A DNA stretch of 64,000 nucleotides. Source: Phytoactinopolyspora mesophila (GTDB lineage: Bacteria > Actinomycetota > Actinomycetes > Jiangellales > Jiangellaceae). The position numbers and the translations under genes are program-made. The stretch is taken from assembly GCF_010122465.1 (NCBI RefSeq), contig NZ_WLZY01000010.1, positions 62,001-126,000 of the forward strand. The letters run 5' to 3'. Shown here one piece after another: positions 1-8,643 of this stretch. The notes below the pieces were generated by a model. It saw nothing but the letters and a program-made list of their open reading frames with translations, searched no databases and was not told where the DNA came from. Every line of letters starts with the position of its first letter. Position 1 is the first letter of the stretch.

Positions 1-1305
1 CTCAGGGAACTTGGTCTCGGAGTCGAGGCTCTCGTCATAGCGGTACACCGGACCCGACATCGGACCACCAGCACCGGACCCCATGTTCAGGAACGGCTCC
101 GGGATCGGGTTGATCTCACGATCCGGCCATCCGACCCAGGTTGTCGGCCAACCCGCCCAGCTCCGCGGGTAATAGATCGTCGCCGGCTTCACCGGCGGGG
201 TCTGCTCGAGCCCGGTGTTGTTCGGCGAGTCATTGATCGGACCGTTGTCGCAATCATAGAAATCGCCCAGCGGCTCGTTCGTCTCGTAGTCCCAAGGGCG
301 GTACGGGTAGTTGTTCCCGATACAGAACGGGTACCCGAAGTTGGCCGCCTCCGACGTCGCGTGGTACAGATCAAATCCCCACGGACCGCGCTCGGTCCAT
401 TCACCTAAGCGGTCAGGGCCATAGTTGCCGATGTGCAGCCGGTCGGTCTCGGGGTCGATCGAGATCCGGAACGGGTTTCGGAAACCCATTGCGAAGATCT
501 CGGCCCGGGTCAGGTCAGGGTCGTATTCGTCCGGCGGGAACAGGTTGCCGTCAGGGATCGTGTAGGTACCGTCCGGCTGCGGTGTTATCCGCAGTACCTT
601 CCCACGCAGATCGTTCGTGTTACCCGACGTCCGCCGGTCATCGTTGTACCAATGAGTCGGGCGGTTATCGAGCGGCGAATACTGGTTGTTCAGATCTGGC
701 GGCGACTCATCACCGGTGCTCAGGTACAAGTTACCCGCGGAATCGAATTCAAGGTCCCCCGCCACGTGGCAGCAGTGCGTCTTGTTGTATGGCACCTTCA
801 ACATGACGATTTCCGAGGACATGTCAAGCTCGTCGTCTTCAACCGCGAACCGAGACAGGAAATGGTTGTCCTCGTCTCGGCTGGTGTAATAGACATACAC
901 CCAGCCGTTGGAGTCGAAGTCCGGATCCAGCGCCAGCCCCAGAAGCCCGCCTTCGTTGTTCTTCGATCCTTCGAAATCAGGGTTCGGCGGCAACGGATGG
1001 TCGTCGAACACGCTCATCTCGGCGGCCACGGTCACCTGTTCGGTCTCCGGGTGATACACCCGGAGCACACCGTCGCGGCTGGCCACGAACACCCTGCCAT
1101 CAGGCGCTATGTCCATGGCCATCGGCTCCGGGACATCAGGCGTCAGCAGCAATTTCTCGAACTCATCACCCGCGGACAGCTCCGCGAAGGTGGAGTTCAG
1201 GTCCTCCGGCTCTGCAGTCACCTGCGCGGCGACCGGCACACTCACAAGGCCTGACATCACCAGCACGGAGAAGAGGAGAACGGACACGGATCGCTTACCC
1301 AACAT
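1..1305 (-). CDS. Secreted PQQ-type glucose/sorbosone dehydrogenase family protein (partial)
   Basis: Reading leftward from ATG at 1305 the frame is open for 435 codons to the window edge, so the C-terminus is missing. An SD (GGAGGGA) sits just upstream of the ATG. Residues 1-28 form a signal peptide ending in VAAQ. The body matches the GSDH six-bladed propeller family: EGGLLGLALDPDF, a VYYT strand, DMRGKVLRI-like and GFRNPFRI segments, then GPVYRYD near the edge. Family members oxidise sugars extracellularly with PQQ, but many actinobacterial ones are fused to ThuA, PKD or CBM domains and have no proven substrate; the missing end would decide. It lies downstream of the sugar operon, same strand, but 381 bp apart, so it probably has its own promoter. 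Confidence 0.88.
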   Translation of the reverse strand, partial: MLGKRSVSVLLFSVLVMSGLVSVPVAAQVTAEPEDLNSTFAELSAGDEFEKLLLTPDVPEPMAMDIAPDGRVFVASRDGVLRVYHPETEQVTVAAEMSVFDDHPLPPNPDFEGSKNNEGGLLGLALDPDFDSNGWVYVYYTSRDEDNHFLSRFAVEDDELDMSSEIVMLKVPYNKTHCCHVAGDLEFDSAGNLYLSTGDESPPDLNNQYSPLDNRPTHWYNDDRRTSGNTNDLRGKVLRITPQPDGTYTIPDGNLFPPDEYDPDLTRAEIFAMGFRNPFRISIDPETDRLHIGNYGPDRLGEWTERGPWGFDLYHATSEAANFGYPFCIGNNYPYRPWDYETNEPLGDFYDCDNGPINDSPNNTGLEQTPPVKPATIYYPRSWAGWPTTWVGWPDREINPIPEPFLNMGSGAGGPMSGPVYRYDESLDSETKFPE

Positions 1306-1686
1306 GGTCCCTCCAGGGGGTTGCCGGTATGAGCTAATGGATCGCGCGTTCATTTATTAAAGAAACTTTCTTAATGTTTGAATATGATTCTATTCGCCTG
1401 AAATGTCCTGTCAAGGGTCAGGAAACGACAAGTTATCGCCCAACTCGCGCACATTCAGGCGTGAAGTCATCAACGATCGGGCCAATTTCCGCGAAGGCGG
1501 AGGATGTAGTCGCGCTGGGGTTGTCGTCGGCCGACGACAACCCCTCGCCAGGAGGCCTGGTACCGCGAGCGGCGACTCTTCTACTCGGGCGGGTGCTCAA
1601 TCACTGGTGAATTGGTGTGCCCGCCGCCGACCCGCAACGCGACGTAGCCGATTTCCAGTTCCGACGGCCGCCCCGGCTCGCCCGCG
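1306..1686. other. Intergenic region with AT-rich palindromic promoter segment
   Basis: 381 bp between two minus-strand genes. The 5' part just upstream of the dehydrogenase is strikingly AT-rich (1350-1395) and holds the palindrome described separately. The rest shows only short overlapping open frames with no start context; a direct repeat-like GTCGTCGG/CCGACGAC hairpin lies near 1522-1542 and could end the upstream operon. Confidence 0.5.
1360..1372. promoter_or_regulatory. Candidate operator, perfect 13-bp palindrome
   Basis: AAGAAACTTTCTT is a perfect odd-centred palindrome in an AT-rich patch 55-67 bp upstream of the dehydrogenase start at 1305. AAAGAAACTTTCTT-like sequences are bound by ROK-family sugar repressors in actinobacteria; no ROK gene is in the window, so the regulator is unknown. 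Confidence 0.45.
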
Positions 1687-2727
1687 TCAGCGGAATCCGG
1701 TCTGTTCCCGCGCACGCTCCATGATCTCGATCTGGCGGCGCACACTCTCCGGGGTGACGAACAACTCCGCACCGTCTCGCAGCGTCTCGGCCAGGTGTCG
1801 ATAGAAGTGCAGCGTACGGTCGCCGCCGGCTGGTTCCACGTCGATGACTTCCTCGGACCAGTCGATCTGCTCGTCCGAGCCGTAGCGCCGTCCGGCCGCG
1901 ACGCCGTCGTCGGGCTCGATCTCGGCAAGACCAGCCGGATCGAACCAGCGCACGGTCAGTCGGCTGCCATCACTGGCCAGGCCGCCCGTGGTACCAGAAA
2001 TCAGCCAGCCCGATTGCGGAGTGGCTACCACCGAGCTGGACTCCAGATCGGCCGTAGGCCCCGTCCGGCCCTTGAGGCACAGCTTCACGTGGTCCTCGGC
2101 GTCGCCGGCAGAAACCGTGTGCCGCAGGTCAGCGAAGAGTTCGACGGGCCCGTCGTCCATCAGCTGGAGTAGCTGGTCGAGGAAGTGCGAGGCGGTGTTC
2201 GGCAGTTCGCCACCCCCGAGCCTGCGCAGTGTCTGCCAATCCTTGCGCCGGGTGAACTGGTGAACGGAGCGGCGGATCTGAACCAGGTCGCCGAGCCGGC
2301 CGGAGGCGATGATCCGCTGAATGAGCATGAACTCGGGGTCGAACCGCCGGTTATGGAAACACGTGAGAATCCGGTCGGCCTTGTCCGCCGCGGAGATCAT
2401 CACGTCGACCTCGGCCGTGTTCTGAGCCAACGGCTTCTCGACCACCACGTGCTTACCCGCCTCGAGCGACGCCACGGCCATCGGCACATGGGTGTGCGAC
2501 GGCGTGGCCACCACCACGAGTTCCACGGCGGCGTCGCCGATGAGTTCTTCCGGAGTCGCATAGGTGGCGCAGCCGAATTTCTCCGCCGCCTCGGCGCTGC
2601 GCTCGGCCATTGGGTCAGCCGTGGCGACCACCTGATAACGATCCAGCTCAGCCACACCGGCCGCATGGATGTTCCAGCCACTGCGGCCAAGGCCGATGAT
2701 TCCTACGGGTATTCGCTCAGCTGTCAT
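1687..2727 (-). CDS. Gfo/Idh/MocA family oxidoreductase
   Basis: 346-residue NAD(P)-dependent sugar-type dehydrogenase. Residues 8-20 hold the Rossmann loop (GIIGLGRSGWNIH) and the catalytic-type EKPLAQN motif is near residue 98; the C-terminal half carries the family's mixed-sheet domain with HNRRFDPEF and NTASHFLDQLLQL. It is the last gene of a four-gene operon and overlaps the end of the NagA-like gene by 11 bp, which implies translational coupling. Family members oxidise cyclic polyols, inositols or sugar phosphates; the neighbours (amidohydrolase, DapA-like aldolase) suggest an amino-sugar or acyl-sugar route. Exact substrate is unknown. Confidence 0.9.
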   Translation of the reverse strand: MTAERIPVGIIGLGRSGWNIHAAGVAELDRYQVVATADPMAERSAEAAEKFGCATYATPEELIGDAAVELVVVATPSHTHVPMAVASLEAGKHVVVEKPLAQNTAEVDVMISAADKADRILTCFHNRRFDPEFMLIQRIIASGRLGDLVQIRRSVHQFTRRKDWQTLRRLGGGELPNTASHFLDQLLQLMDDGPVELFADLRHTVSAGDAEDHVKLCLKGRTGPTADLESSSVVATPQSGWLISGTTGGLASDGSRLTVRWFDPAGLAEIEPDDGVAAGRRYGSDEQIDWSEEVIDVEPAGGDRTLHFYRHLAETLRDGAELFVTPESVRRQIEIMERAREQTGFR

Positions 2728-4012
2728 GCCCCAGTCCTCTCTCGGATGTTGCCCGGCCGTTCGGTGCCGCGGATCGTTCCACGGGCGGGTCGAGCGCCGG
2801 CGGGTAAGAGCGAGGCTGTTCCCAGTGAACGACGTCGCCGCGCACCACGGTGGCGTGCACGCTCGTGACGTCGGGCGAGAACACCGTCAGATCCGCGAGC
2901 GCTCCTGCCTCGATCCGGCCCCTGTCACCGAGCCCCAGCAGCCGGGCCGGGTTGGCCGACGTCATGGCTTCTACCGTGGGCAGGTCGAGTCCGGCCGAGC
3001 ACACCGCCCAGGTGACGCATTCGGCCTGCGAAGCCGCCGCGCCGGCCAGCAACTCGGACCCGGCCATGGTCAGACGGCCGTCGGGATGCAACGTCACCGA
3101 CCCACCTACCGGGGTCGTGTAGTTGCCGGGAGCGCAACCGGCAAGCGTCACCGAGTCGCTGACGATGATCGCCGAGCCGGTGCCTTTGGCTCGCACCATA
3201 GCGACGAAGGCGTCAGCGGGCAGGTGGTAGCCGTCGGCCACGAAGCTCGCGGACAACCGGGTGTCCGCCAGCTGCGCCCACAGATGGTTCGGATGCCGGG
3301 GCAGCATCTGGTGGCAGCCGTTGCCCAAATGCGTCGAGAGCGTGGCGCCGGCGTCGGCGGCAGCGCGGATCTGATCGGCGGTGGCGGCGGTGTGGCCCAG
3401 CGCGACGACGATCCCCCTGTTCACGGCGGCTCGGATGTAGTCGATGGCGCCGGCCGTCTCAGGTGCCAGGGTGATCACACGCACCCCGTTCTCCGACGCT
3501 TCGCACCAGCGCGCCAGCTCATCCGGGTCGGGAGGGCGGATGTGCGCGGCCTCGTGCGCGCCCCGCGGGCCGTCGTCGATCGAGAGGTACGGGCCTTCGA
3601 TGTGGACGCCAGGCACGCTGTGCCGCGTCATCGGATCTTCCGCCCTTGCCCGCGCGACTACCCGCAGAGCTGCGGTGATCCGCTCAGGAGGCGCGGTGAT
3701 CAGAGTCGGCAAGAAGGCCGTGACGCCGCGTTGCCACTGGGCACGAACGAGTTCATGAACGACGTCGGTGGTCAGGTTCTCGGCGTTCATGTCCAGGCCC
3801 GCATAGCCGTTGACCTGGAGGTCCACCATGCCGGGCAATATCCATGGCAGTTGCTGGCCGGCGGTGTGGAGCGCACCGGACTCACCGGTAGCCCGCGCAT
3901 CGGCCGCCTGCTCCGCGGAATCAGCCGGCTCGACGAAGCTGATGCGCTCTTGTTCCAAGCCGACTCGAACCGCGGCGCCGTCGGCGAGGCGGCCGGTCAC
4001 GACGATCACCAC
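2717..4012 (-). CDS. NagA-like amidohydrolase (N-acetylglucosamine-6-phosphate deacetylase family)
   Basis: 431 residues, normal length for NagA. Visible family landmarks: ILPGMVDLQVNGYAG (Q-x-N instead of H-x-H, as in the mononuclear E. coli type), HIEGPYLS with the metal Glu, LGHTAAT and STHLGNG with metal His residues, and VSDSVTLAG with the catalytic Asp. THLGNG with PRHPN replaces the THLFNAM of classical NagA, so a substrate other than GlcNAc-6-P is possible. The start is one of two adjacent GTG codons (4012 or 4009) directly behind GGAGG. Third gene of the operon; it would release acetate from an N-acetyl sugar phosphate in the cytosol. Confidence 0.82.
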   Translation of the reverse strand: MVIVVTGRLADGAAVRVGLEQERISFVEPADSAEQAADARATGESGALHTAGQQLPWILPGMVDLQVNGYAGLDMNAENLTTDVVHELVRAQWQRGVTAFLPTLITAPPERITAALRVVARARAEDPMTRHSVPGVHIEGPYLSIDDGPRGAHEAAHIRPPDPDELARWCEASENGVRVITLAPETAGAIDYIRAAVNRGIVVALGHTAATADQIRAAADAGATLSTHLGNGCHQMLPRHPNHLWAQLADTRLSASFVADGYHLPADAFVAMVRAKGTGSAIIVSDSVTLAGCAPGNYTTPVGGSVTLHPDGRLTMAGSELLAGAAASQAECVTWAVCSAGLDLPTVEAMTSANPARLLGLGDRGRIEAGALADLTVFSPDVTSVHATVVRGDVVHWEQPRSYPPALDPPVERSAAPNGRATSERGLGHDS

Positions 4013-4104
4013 TACCTCCTTCGGAAGGGACCCGTCTTGGTCAGAAGGAACCGGTCAGCCAGGACCCAGTGTCGCCGGACCCCGCGGACGCCGCTGATCG
4101 CCCC

Positions 4105-5118
4105 TCATCCGAGCCAGCGGTCCAGGTTCGCCGCGACGAACGCGTCGTCACGCAGGTACGGGTAGGCTTCCCAGATCCGGTCGATCTCTTCGAGCTGCCC
4201 CGCTCCCAGCGTCTCCTTCTCATCCAGGCACCAGATCCCGGCGAGCAAACCCTGCCGGCGCAGCACTTCGTGGATGCCCGGAACACAACCGTGGAACCCG
4301 TTGCGGGCGTCGAAGATCGCGGCGTTGGCATCGGTGAGCGCTGTGTCGGTCTGAACGAGGCGCCGCAGCGCGTCGTCGTCGCCCGCTTTCGCCTTCCGGG
4401 CCAGCTCCAGCAGGTCAACCGCGTTACGCGCCCACACTGCCCACTGGCCCAGCAGGCCGCCCACGAACTCCGTCCCAGATGGGTACGTGGCCAGTAGATC
4501 GCCGACGATGTGGTCGTCGTTGCCGGTATAGAACGCGACCTGGCGGGCGCGATCGGAGTCGGCCACACCGTGTACGACGTCAAGGGTCGCGTACCGGTCG
4601 AATGGCGCCACCTTGACGCCGACCACGGACGGGATGTCCGCGAGCTGCCGCCAGAACGCGCGGGGCAACACCCGTCCCCCGACAGCGGGCTGCAAGTAGA
4701 AGCCGATGACGGGCAGGATCTCACCCACGGCGCGCGTGCGGTCGAGGAGCTCTTCGTCGCTGAGGTGGGTGGCGCCGTACGGAGCGAGCAGAATGAGCTG
4801 GTAACCCAGCGAAGCCGCCAGCTCAGCCTCTGCCACCGCTTGCTCGGTGGGACCGCATACCCCCGCGACCAGCACCGGCGATCTATCGGTGTACTCCGCG
4901 GCCGTCGTCGCAGCCAGTTCGAGCACGGGAGCGAGCAGGCCACGTTCGGGCTCGTGAACGCCGAACTGAGTGGTGTGCACGGCGACAGCGACACCGCCTG
5001 CCCCTGCTTCCAGGTAGTAACGCGTCAATGCCCGCTGGCGGCGTTCGTCCAGACGTCTTTCGGCATCCAGCGCCAGCGGATGCGCGGGGATCACGGTTCC
5101 GGTTCGGAATGCGTCCAT
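4105..5118 (-). CDS. Dihydrodipicolinate synthase/N-acetylneuraminate lyase family protein
   Basis: Class I aldolase fold. With the ATG at 5118 the protein has 337 residues; the Schiff-base lysine is Lys169 in GVKVAPFDR and the family tyrosine is Tyr141 in GFYLQP. An in-frame TTG at 5166 would overlap the upstream stop by 4 bp and add 16 residues; neither has a convincing SD, so the start is open. It sits between the SDR gene and the NagA-like gene in the same operon. By family it makes or cleaves a C-C bond next to a keto acid; many such proteins in sugar clusters act as keto-deoxy-sugar aldolases. The substrate cannot be read from sequence. Confidence 0.85.
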   Translation of the reverse strand: MDAFRTGTVIPAHPLALDAERRLDERRQRALTRYYLEAGAGGVAVAVHTTQFGVHEPERGLLAPVLELAATTAAEYTDRSPVLVAGVCGPTEQAVAEAELAASLGYQLILLAPYGATHLSDEELLDRTRAVGEILPVIGFYLQPAVGGRVLPRAFWRQLADIPSVVGVKVAPFDRYATLDVVHGVADSDRARQVAFYTGNDDHIVGDLLATYPSGTEFVGGLLGQWAVWARNAVDLLELARKAKAGDDDALRRLVQTDTALTDANAAIFDARNGFHGCVPGIHEVLRRQGLLAGIWCLDEKETLGAGQLEEIDRIWEAYPYLRDDAFVAANLDRWLG

Positions 5119-5162
5119 CGAATGCTGACCGATCGTCGAGGGGGCGGGGATCAAGGTGGTGG

Positions 5163-6182
5163 TCAAAACTGGCCGTCCCGGACGTCGAACTTGGTTGGCT
5201 TGCCGAGCAGCGACTGGCCATCGCTGATCCAGCCGGCGGTGAGCTGCACCAGCTCGGCGAGCGGCACATCGGGATAGCCGAAGAGGCCGTGACACCGGCT
5301 CGCGTTGGACAGCAATGCTGTTGGGGCTTCGCTGCCGGAAAACGTCACGTCGGTGGCGAAAGCTCTGGCGAACTGTTCGGCGGCGCCGCGGACCGAGACG
5401 GTCTCCGGCCCGGTCAGGTTGAGCACGAACGGCGGCGTGCCGGCATGCAGCAGACTGCGCAGCACCACTTCGTTCGCGTACCCCTGCCAGACCACGTTGG
5501 CGTACCCCGTGGTGACGTCCACCGGCTCGCCGGCCCGGACCTTGAGGCCGATGTCGACAAGAACGCCGTACCGCGGCTCGGCGGCGTAGTTCAGCCGGAT
5601 CAAGGCCAGCGGCGTGTTGGTCAGCCCGGCGAAATGTGTGAATATCCGTTCCCGGCCGAGGCACGACATCGCGTACTCACCGACGGGGCCCACCGGATGC
5701 TCTTCGGTGGGGCCACCGGATCCGGTAGGCGTCAGGGGATAGACGTTGCCCGTGGACAGCGCCACTATGTTGGATCCAGGGTATCGCTGAGCGATCCGGC
5801 CGGGGAGATACGCATTCGTCGCCCAGGTAGCGGATTCATGGCCCGATGTGCCGAACTTTGCTCCCACCAGAAAGATCACGTTGGCTGCGGCCGGCAAGCC
5901 CGCGATCGCGGCGTCATCGGACAGATCAGCCGGGTGCACATGGGCACCCGTGGCGCGCATGGCGTCGGCCGATCCGGGCTGAGAGAACCGCGACACCGCG
6001 GTGACCTTGGCGCCAGTGCCCGCTTCGGCGATGGCGCGAGTAGCCAGCCGCACCAGGCTCGGCCCCATCTTGCCGGCCGCGCCCAGCACGACGATGTCGC
6101 CTTCGAGGCGGCGGAAGTCCTCGATCAGCGCCGCTCTCGGCCGCGAGAGGCGTTCTTCAAGCTCCTCGACCGTACGCACCAT
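5163..6182 (-). CDS. Atypical NAD-dependent epimerase/dehydratase (extended SDR)
   Basis: 339 residues, first gene of the four-gene operon. The dinucleotide loop is GAAGKMG at residues 34-40 and ALSTGNVYP marks the sugar-SDR serine region. The active-site Tyr is in EYAMSCLGRER, but the usual lysine of Tyr-x3-Lys is a Cys here, so catalysis must differ from a standard epimerase or the enzyme has another role. The C-terminal part has LTGPETVSVR and a TGWISDG ending typical of nucleotide-sugar or sugar-acid SDRs. Probable role: redox or epimerisation step on the sugar handled by the downstream aldolase and deacetylase. Confidence 0.82.
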   Translation of the reverse strand: MVRTVEELEERLSRPRAALIEDFRRLEGDIVVLGAAGKMGPSLVRLATRAIAEAGTGAKVTAVSRFSQPGSADAMRATGAHVHPADLSDDAAIAGLPAAANVIFLVGAKFGTSGHESATWATNAYLPGRIAQRYPGSNIVALSTGNVYPLTPTGSGGPTEEHPVGPVGEYAMSCLGRERIFTHFAGLTNTPLALIRLNYAAEPRYGVLVDIGLKVRAGEPVDVTTGYANVVWQGYANEVVLRSLLHAGTPPFVLNLTGPETVSVRGAAEQFARAFATDVTFSGSEAPTALLSNASRCHGLFGYPDVPLAELVQLTAGWISDGQSLLGKPTKFDVRDGQF

Positions 6183-6521
6183 GCCCCTTTCGTTCCTGTC
6201 TCACCCGACGGAGTCATGCCGGGCGCGGACCCGCTGGTCGAGAGTTTCGACTCGAGCAGTTCTTCGATTCTGATTTACGACAGCCTTAAAGTCAATTAGT
6301 TGATTGTCTGAAACTCGTCATCGTGTGCCGCTCCGCTCGCCAAACGCCACAGCCGTGGGCACGGCCTCGCATTGACGCTGGAAAAAGGGACTCTGGGCAT
6401 CTCGTCACGCTGACAACGTGAGCACCATCGAGACGAGTCCCATCAAAATCTGACGACTTAAATCAGGTTATGCACTGTCCATATCACGCTTGACCTGTAT
6501 CGGAACCTCCACGGCAGGACG
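6183..6521. other. Intergenic region, promoter of the leftward sugar operon
   Basis: 339 bp between two minus-strand transcription units. The part near 6280-6310 is AT-rich and holds GTCAATTAGTTGATTG, an imperfect inverted repeat (CAAT/ATTG arms) about 110-125 bp upstream of the SDR start and a plausible operator. No coding potential with a start and SD was seen. Confidence 0.4.
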
Positions 6522-7517
6522 TCACCTTCGCCTCCAATACTCAACAGCGCCCCCGTTGTCAGCACTGCGTTGTGCCAGCAACGCGACGCGCGTGGCCAGT
6601 ACCGACTCGGCAGTGCCGACTTCCGGCGCAGCACCGGCCAGCCGCTGGTCGAAGAAGTCCTGCGCCGGCCGCATGCCGGCCGGGAGCTTCTCCATCCAGG
6701 TATCACGCTCGTGTGTGCACACCTCGAGTTCGGCGTCGGTCCACCTCATCTCCGCCGTCCCCTGGGTACCGACGAGACGCATGACGTACTTGCCGTTGCT
6801 GGCCGCCGCTTCGGGCGCGAGCCAATGGGCGTCGATTGTCGCGCTTACCCCGCCGGCGACCAGCAGCATCGCGCCGTGGTCGCCGAATGCCGGGCGTTCT
6901 GGATAGGCCCGGTTGCCTGCCGAGCCCACGACGTAGCCGCTGGCTGCACCGGTGAGCGCGAGGACCATGTCCACGTCGTGCACGGCGAGGTCACCGAGAA
7001 TTCCCCCGTAATCCCCGGTGAAAAACCAAGCCGGCCGTTCGGGGTAGCGCAGTTTGTGGGGACCAGTACTGGCGATCAACGTGAGTTCACCGAGAGCACC
7101 ATCGGCGACGAGCCGCCGCGCGGCCAGCGTGACGGGGTAGCCGCGTTTCTCGAACATCACCGAAACGACCCTCCCGGTACGAGCCGCCGCCTCCTCGATC
7201 GCGGCCAGCTGATCCAGCGAGGTGCACAACGGCTTGTCGGCCAGCACGTCGGCGCCAGCGTTCAGGGCGTCGACGACGACGTCGGCGCGCTGGGCGTACA
7301 CACCACTGACGGCGACCACGTCGACGTCGTGCCGGGCCAGCATCTCCAGGTGGTCCGGGTAGACCGCGATGCCGGCGGTCCGGTTCTGGTAGCGCGCTCG
7401 CGAGGCCGGGTCGGGCTCGGATGCGGCGACCAGCTGAATAGCCGGTTGAAAAGCCAGCTCGTCAAGGACGTACAGCACATGCTGGTGCGCCATGCCAGCC
7501 ACGGCCAGCCGGATCAC
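6522..7517 (-). CDS. Gfo/Idh/MocA family oxidoreductase
   Basis: 331 residues, GTG start overlapping the upstream stop as GTGA. N-terminal Rossmann segment LAVAGMAHQHVLYVL lacks the textbook GxGxxG but is common in this subfamily; the active-site motif is DKPLCTS, and LGDLAVHDVDMVLALTG is the helix with the conserved His-Asp pair. It is the second gene of a two-gene operon with the preceding paralogue, and the pair is divergent from a third paralogue at 8644. By family it is a cytosolic NAD(P)-dependent sugar/polyol dehydrogenase; substrate unknown. Confidence 0.88.
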   Translation of the reverse strand: MIRLAVAGMAHQHVLYVLDELAFQPAIQLVAASEPDPASRARYQNRTAGIAVYPDHLEMLARHDVDVVAVSGVYAQRADVVVDALNAGADVLADKPLCTSLDQLAAIEEAAARTGRVVSVMFEKRGYPVTLAARRLVADGALGELTLIASTGPHKLRYPERPAWFFTGDYGGILGDLAVHDVDMVLALTGAASGYVVGSAGNRAYPERPAFGDHGAMLLVAGGVSATIDAHWLAPEAAASNGKYVMRLVGTQGTAEMRWTDAELEVCTHERDTWMEKLPAGMRPAQDFFDQRLAGAAPEVGTAESVLATRVALLAQRSADNGGAVEYWRRR

Positions 7518-8551
7518 GACCCATCACCCAACCGGACTTGGCGCCCGGTCCGCGCCGCCTCGTACATCCCGCACAAGAGCTTGACCGTGGCCAAGCCGTC
7601 TCGCGCGGTGACGGCGGGGGCACGACCAGTCCGGTACGCCTCGACGATGTCACGCCATTGGGCCAGGTGACCCGCCTGCCCAATGGCCAGCGGGTCGGCG
7701 GCTCCGCTTCCGGTTGGACCGCTGCCTTCTGACGCGGGAGCCGGCGCCGGCTGACCGGCGAACTCCCACCGGACGACGGTGCCGTTGTTGAGCTCGGCCG
7801 TACCCTTGCTGGTGAAGACCGACATGGTTGCCGGCAGCCCCGGTGGCGTCGCGGTCGACGTCGCGACCAAGCCCAGGGCGCCCGAGGCGAAGCGCAGGGT
7901 AGCGACGGTCGTGTCCTCGGCATTCATGTCGCGACCGAGCGTCGCGCACTCCGCTGTCACGTGTGTCACCGGTCCCATGAGCCAGGCCAGCAGATCCACA
8001 CTGTGCAAGCCCTGGTTCATCAACGAGCCGCCACCCTGGTCTTGCTGGGTGCGCCACCCGGCCTGACTGTAGTAGTCGTCATCCCGGTACCAGTGGCAGA
8101 ACGTCTCTCCCAGCACCGGCCGGCCGAGCCGGCCCTCGGCCAGAAGCCGCTTGAGATGCTGGTTCTGTGGCTCCAGCCGACGCTGTGAAATCACACTGAC
8201 GAACCGGCCGAGATCATCCGCGACCCGGACGATCTCCTCGGCCGACTCGACATCGACGCTCAGCGGCTTCTCCACCACCACGTCCTTACCCGCGTGCAGG
8301 GCACGCAGGACGTTGTGGCCGTGCAGCCCACTAGGCGTGCACACGACGACGAGGTCGACGTCCGGGTGGGAGATGACCTCTTCCGGCGCGCCGTGTCGCA
8401 CGTCGGACTGGCCGCTTTCGACCAGCTCCGCAGCGGTCCCGCCGCTCACGGCGACCAGCCGAACAGCGCCGTCGAGCTCCCCCAATACCTCAACGTGCCG
8501 GAGCCCGATGCTGCCCATGCCCACCAAGCCGACGCCGATCGGTTCGGTCAC
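7514..8551 (-). CDS. Gfo/Idh/MocA family oxidoreductase
   Basis: 345 residues from GTG at 8551, chosen because GAAGGAAGGAG lies just upstream and the N-terminus then begins one residue before the Rossmann strand (GVGLVGMGSIGLRH). An upstream in-frame ATG at 8620 would run through the operator-like repeat. Motifs: VVEKPLSVD, SQRRLEPQNQHLKRL, and GGSLMNQGLHSVDLLAWLMG with the conserved Asn/His. Heads the leftward pair with the gene at 6522. It is likely controlled by the LacI-type site in the divergent promoter. NAD(P)-dependent sugar or inositol dehydrogenase by family. Confidence 0.9.
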   Translation of the reverse strand: MTEPIGVGLVGMGSIGLRHVEVLGELDGAVRLVAVSGGTAAELVESGQSDVRHGAPEEVISHPDVDLVVVCTPSGLHGHNVLRALHAGKDVVVEKPLSVDVESAEEIVRVADDLGRFVSVISQRRLEPQNQHLKRLLAEGRLGRPVLGETFCHWYRDDDYYSQAGWRTQQDQGGGSLMNQGLHSVDLLAWLMGPVTHVTAECATLGRDMNAEDTTVATLRFASGALGLVATSTATPPGLPATMSVFTSKGTAELNNGTVVRWEFAGQPAPAPASEGSGPTGSGAADPLAIGQAGHLAQWRDIVEAYRTGRAPAVTARDGLATVKLLCGMYEAARTGRQVRLGDGS

Positions 8552-8605
8552 GAGCGCTCCTTCCTTCGACCCCAGGCCCCTACCGTAGCGATACAGTAGA
8601 GTGAC

Positions 8606-8619
8606 TGCAACCGCTTGCA
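8606..8619. promoter_or_regulatory. Candidate LacI-family operator in divergent promoter
   Basis: TGCAACCGCTTGCA has perfect TGCAA/TTGCA half-sites around a 4-bp centre, the form bound by LacI/GalR repressors. It sits midway in the 92-bp gap between the divergent starts at 8551 and 8644, so one repressor could control both Gfo/Idh/MocA units. No LacI gene is in the window. Confidence 0.6.
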
Positions 8620-8643
8620 CAATCGCGATCCAGGAGGGCGCCC

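Noticed and set aside
433..1254. 273-codon plus-strand frame inside the dehydrogenase gene
   Set aside because: The minus strand carries a signal peptide and the GSDH family pattern over the same bases.
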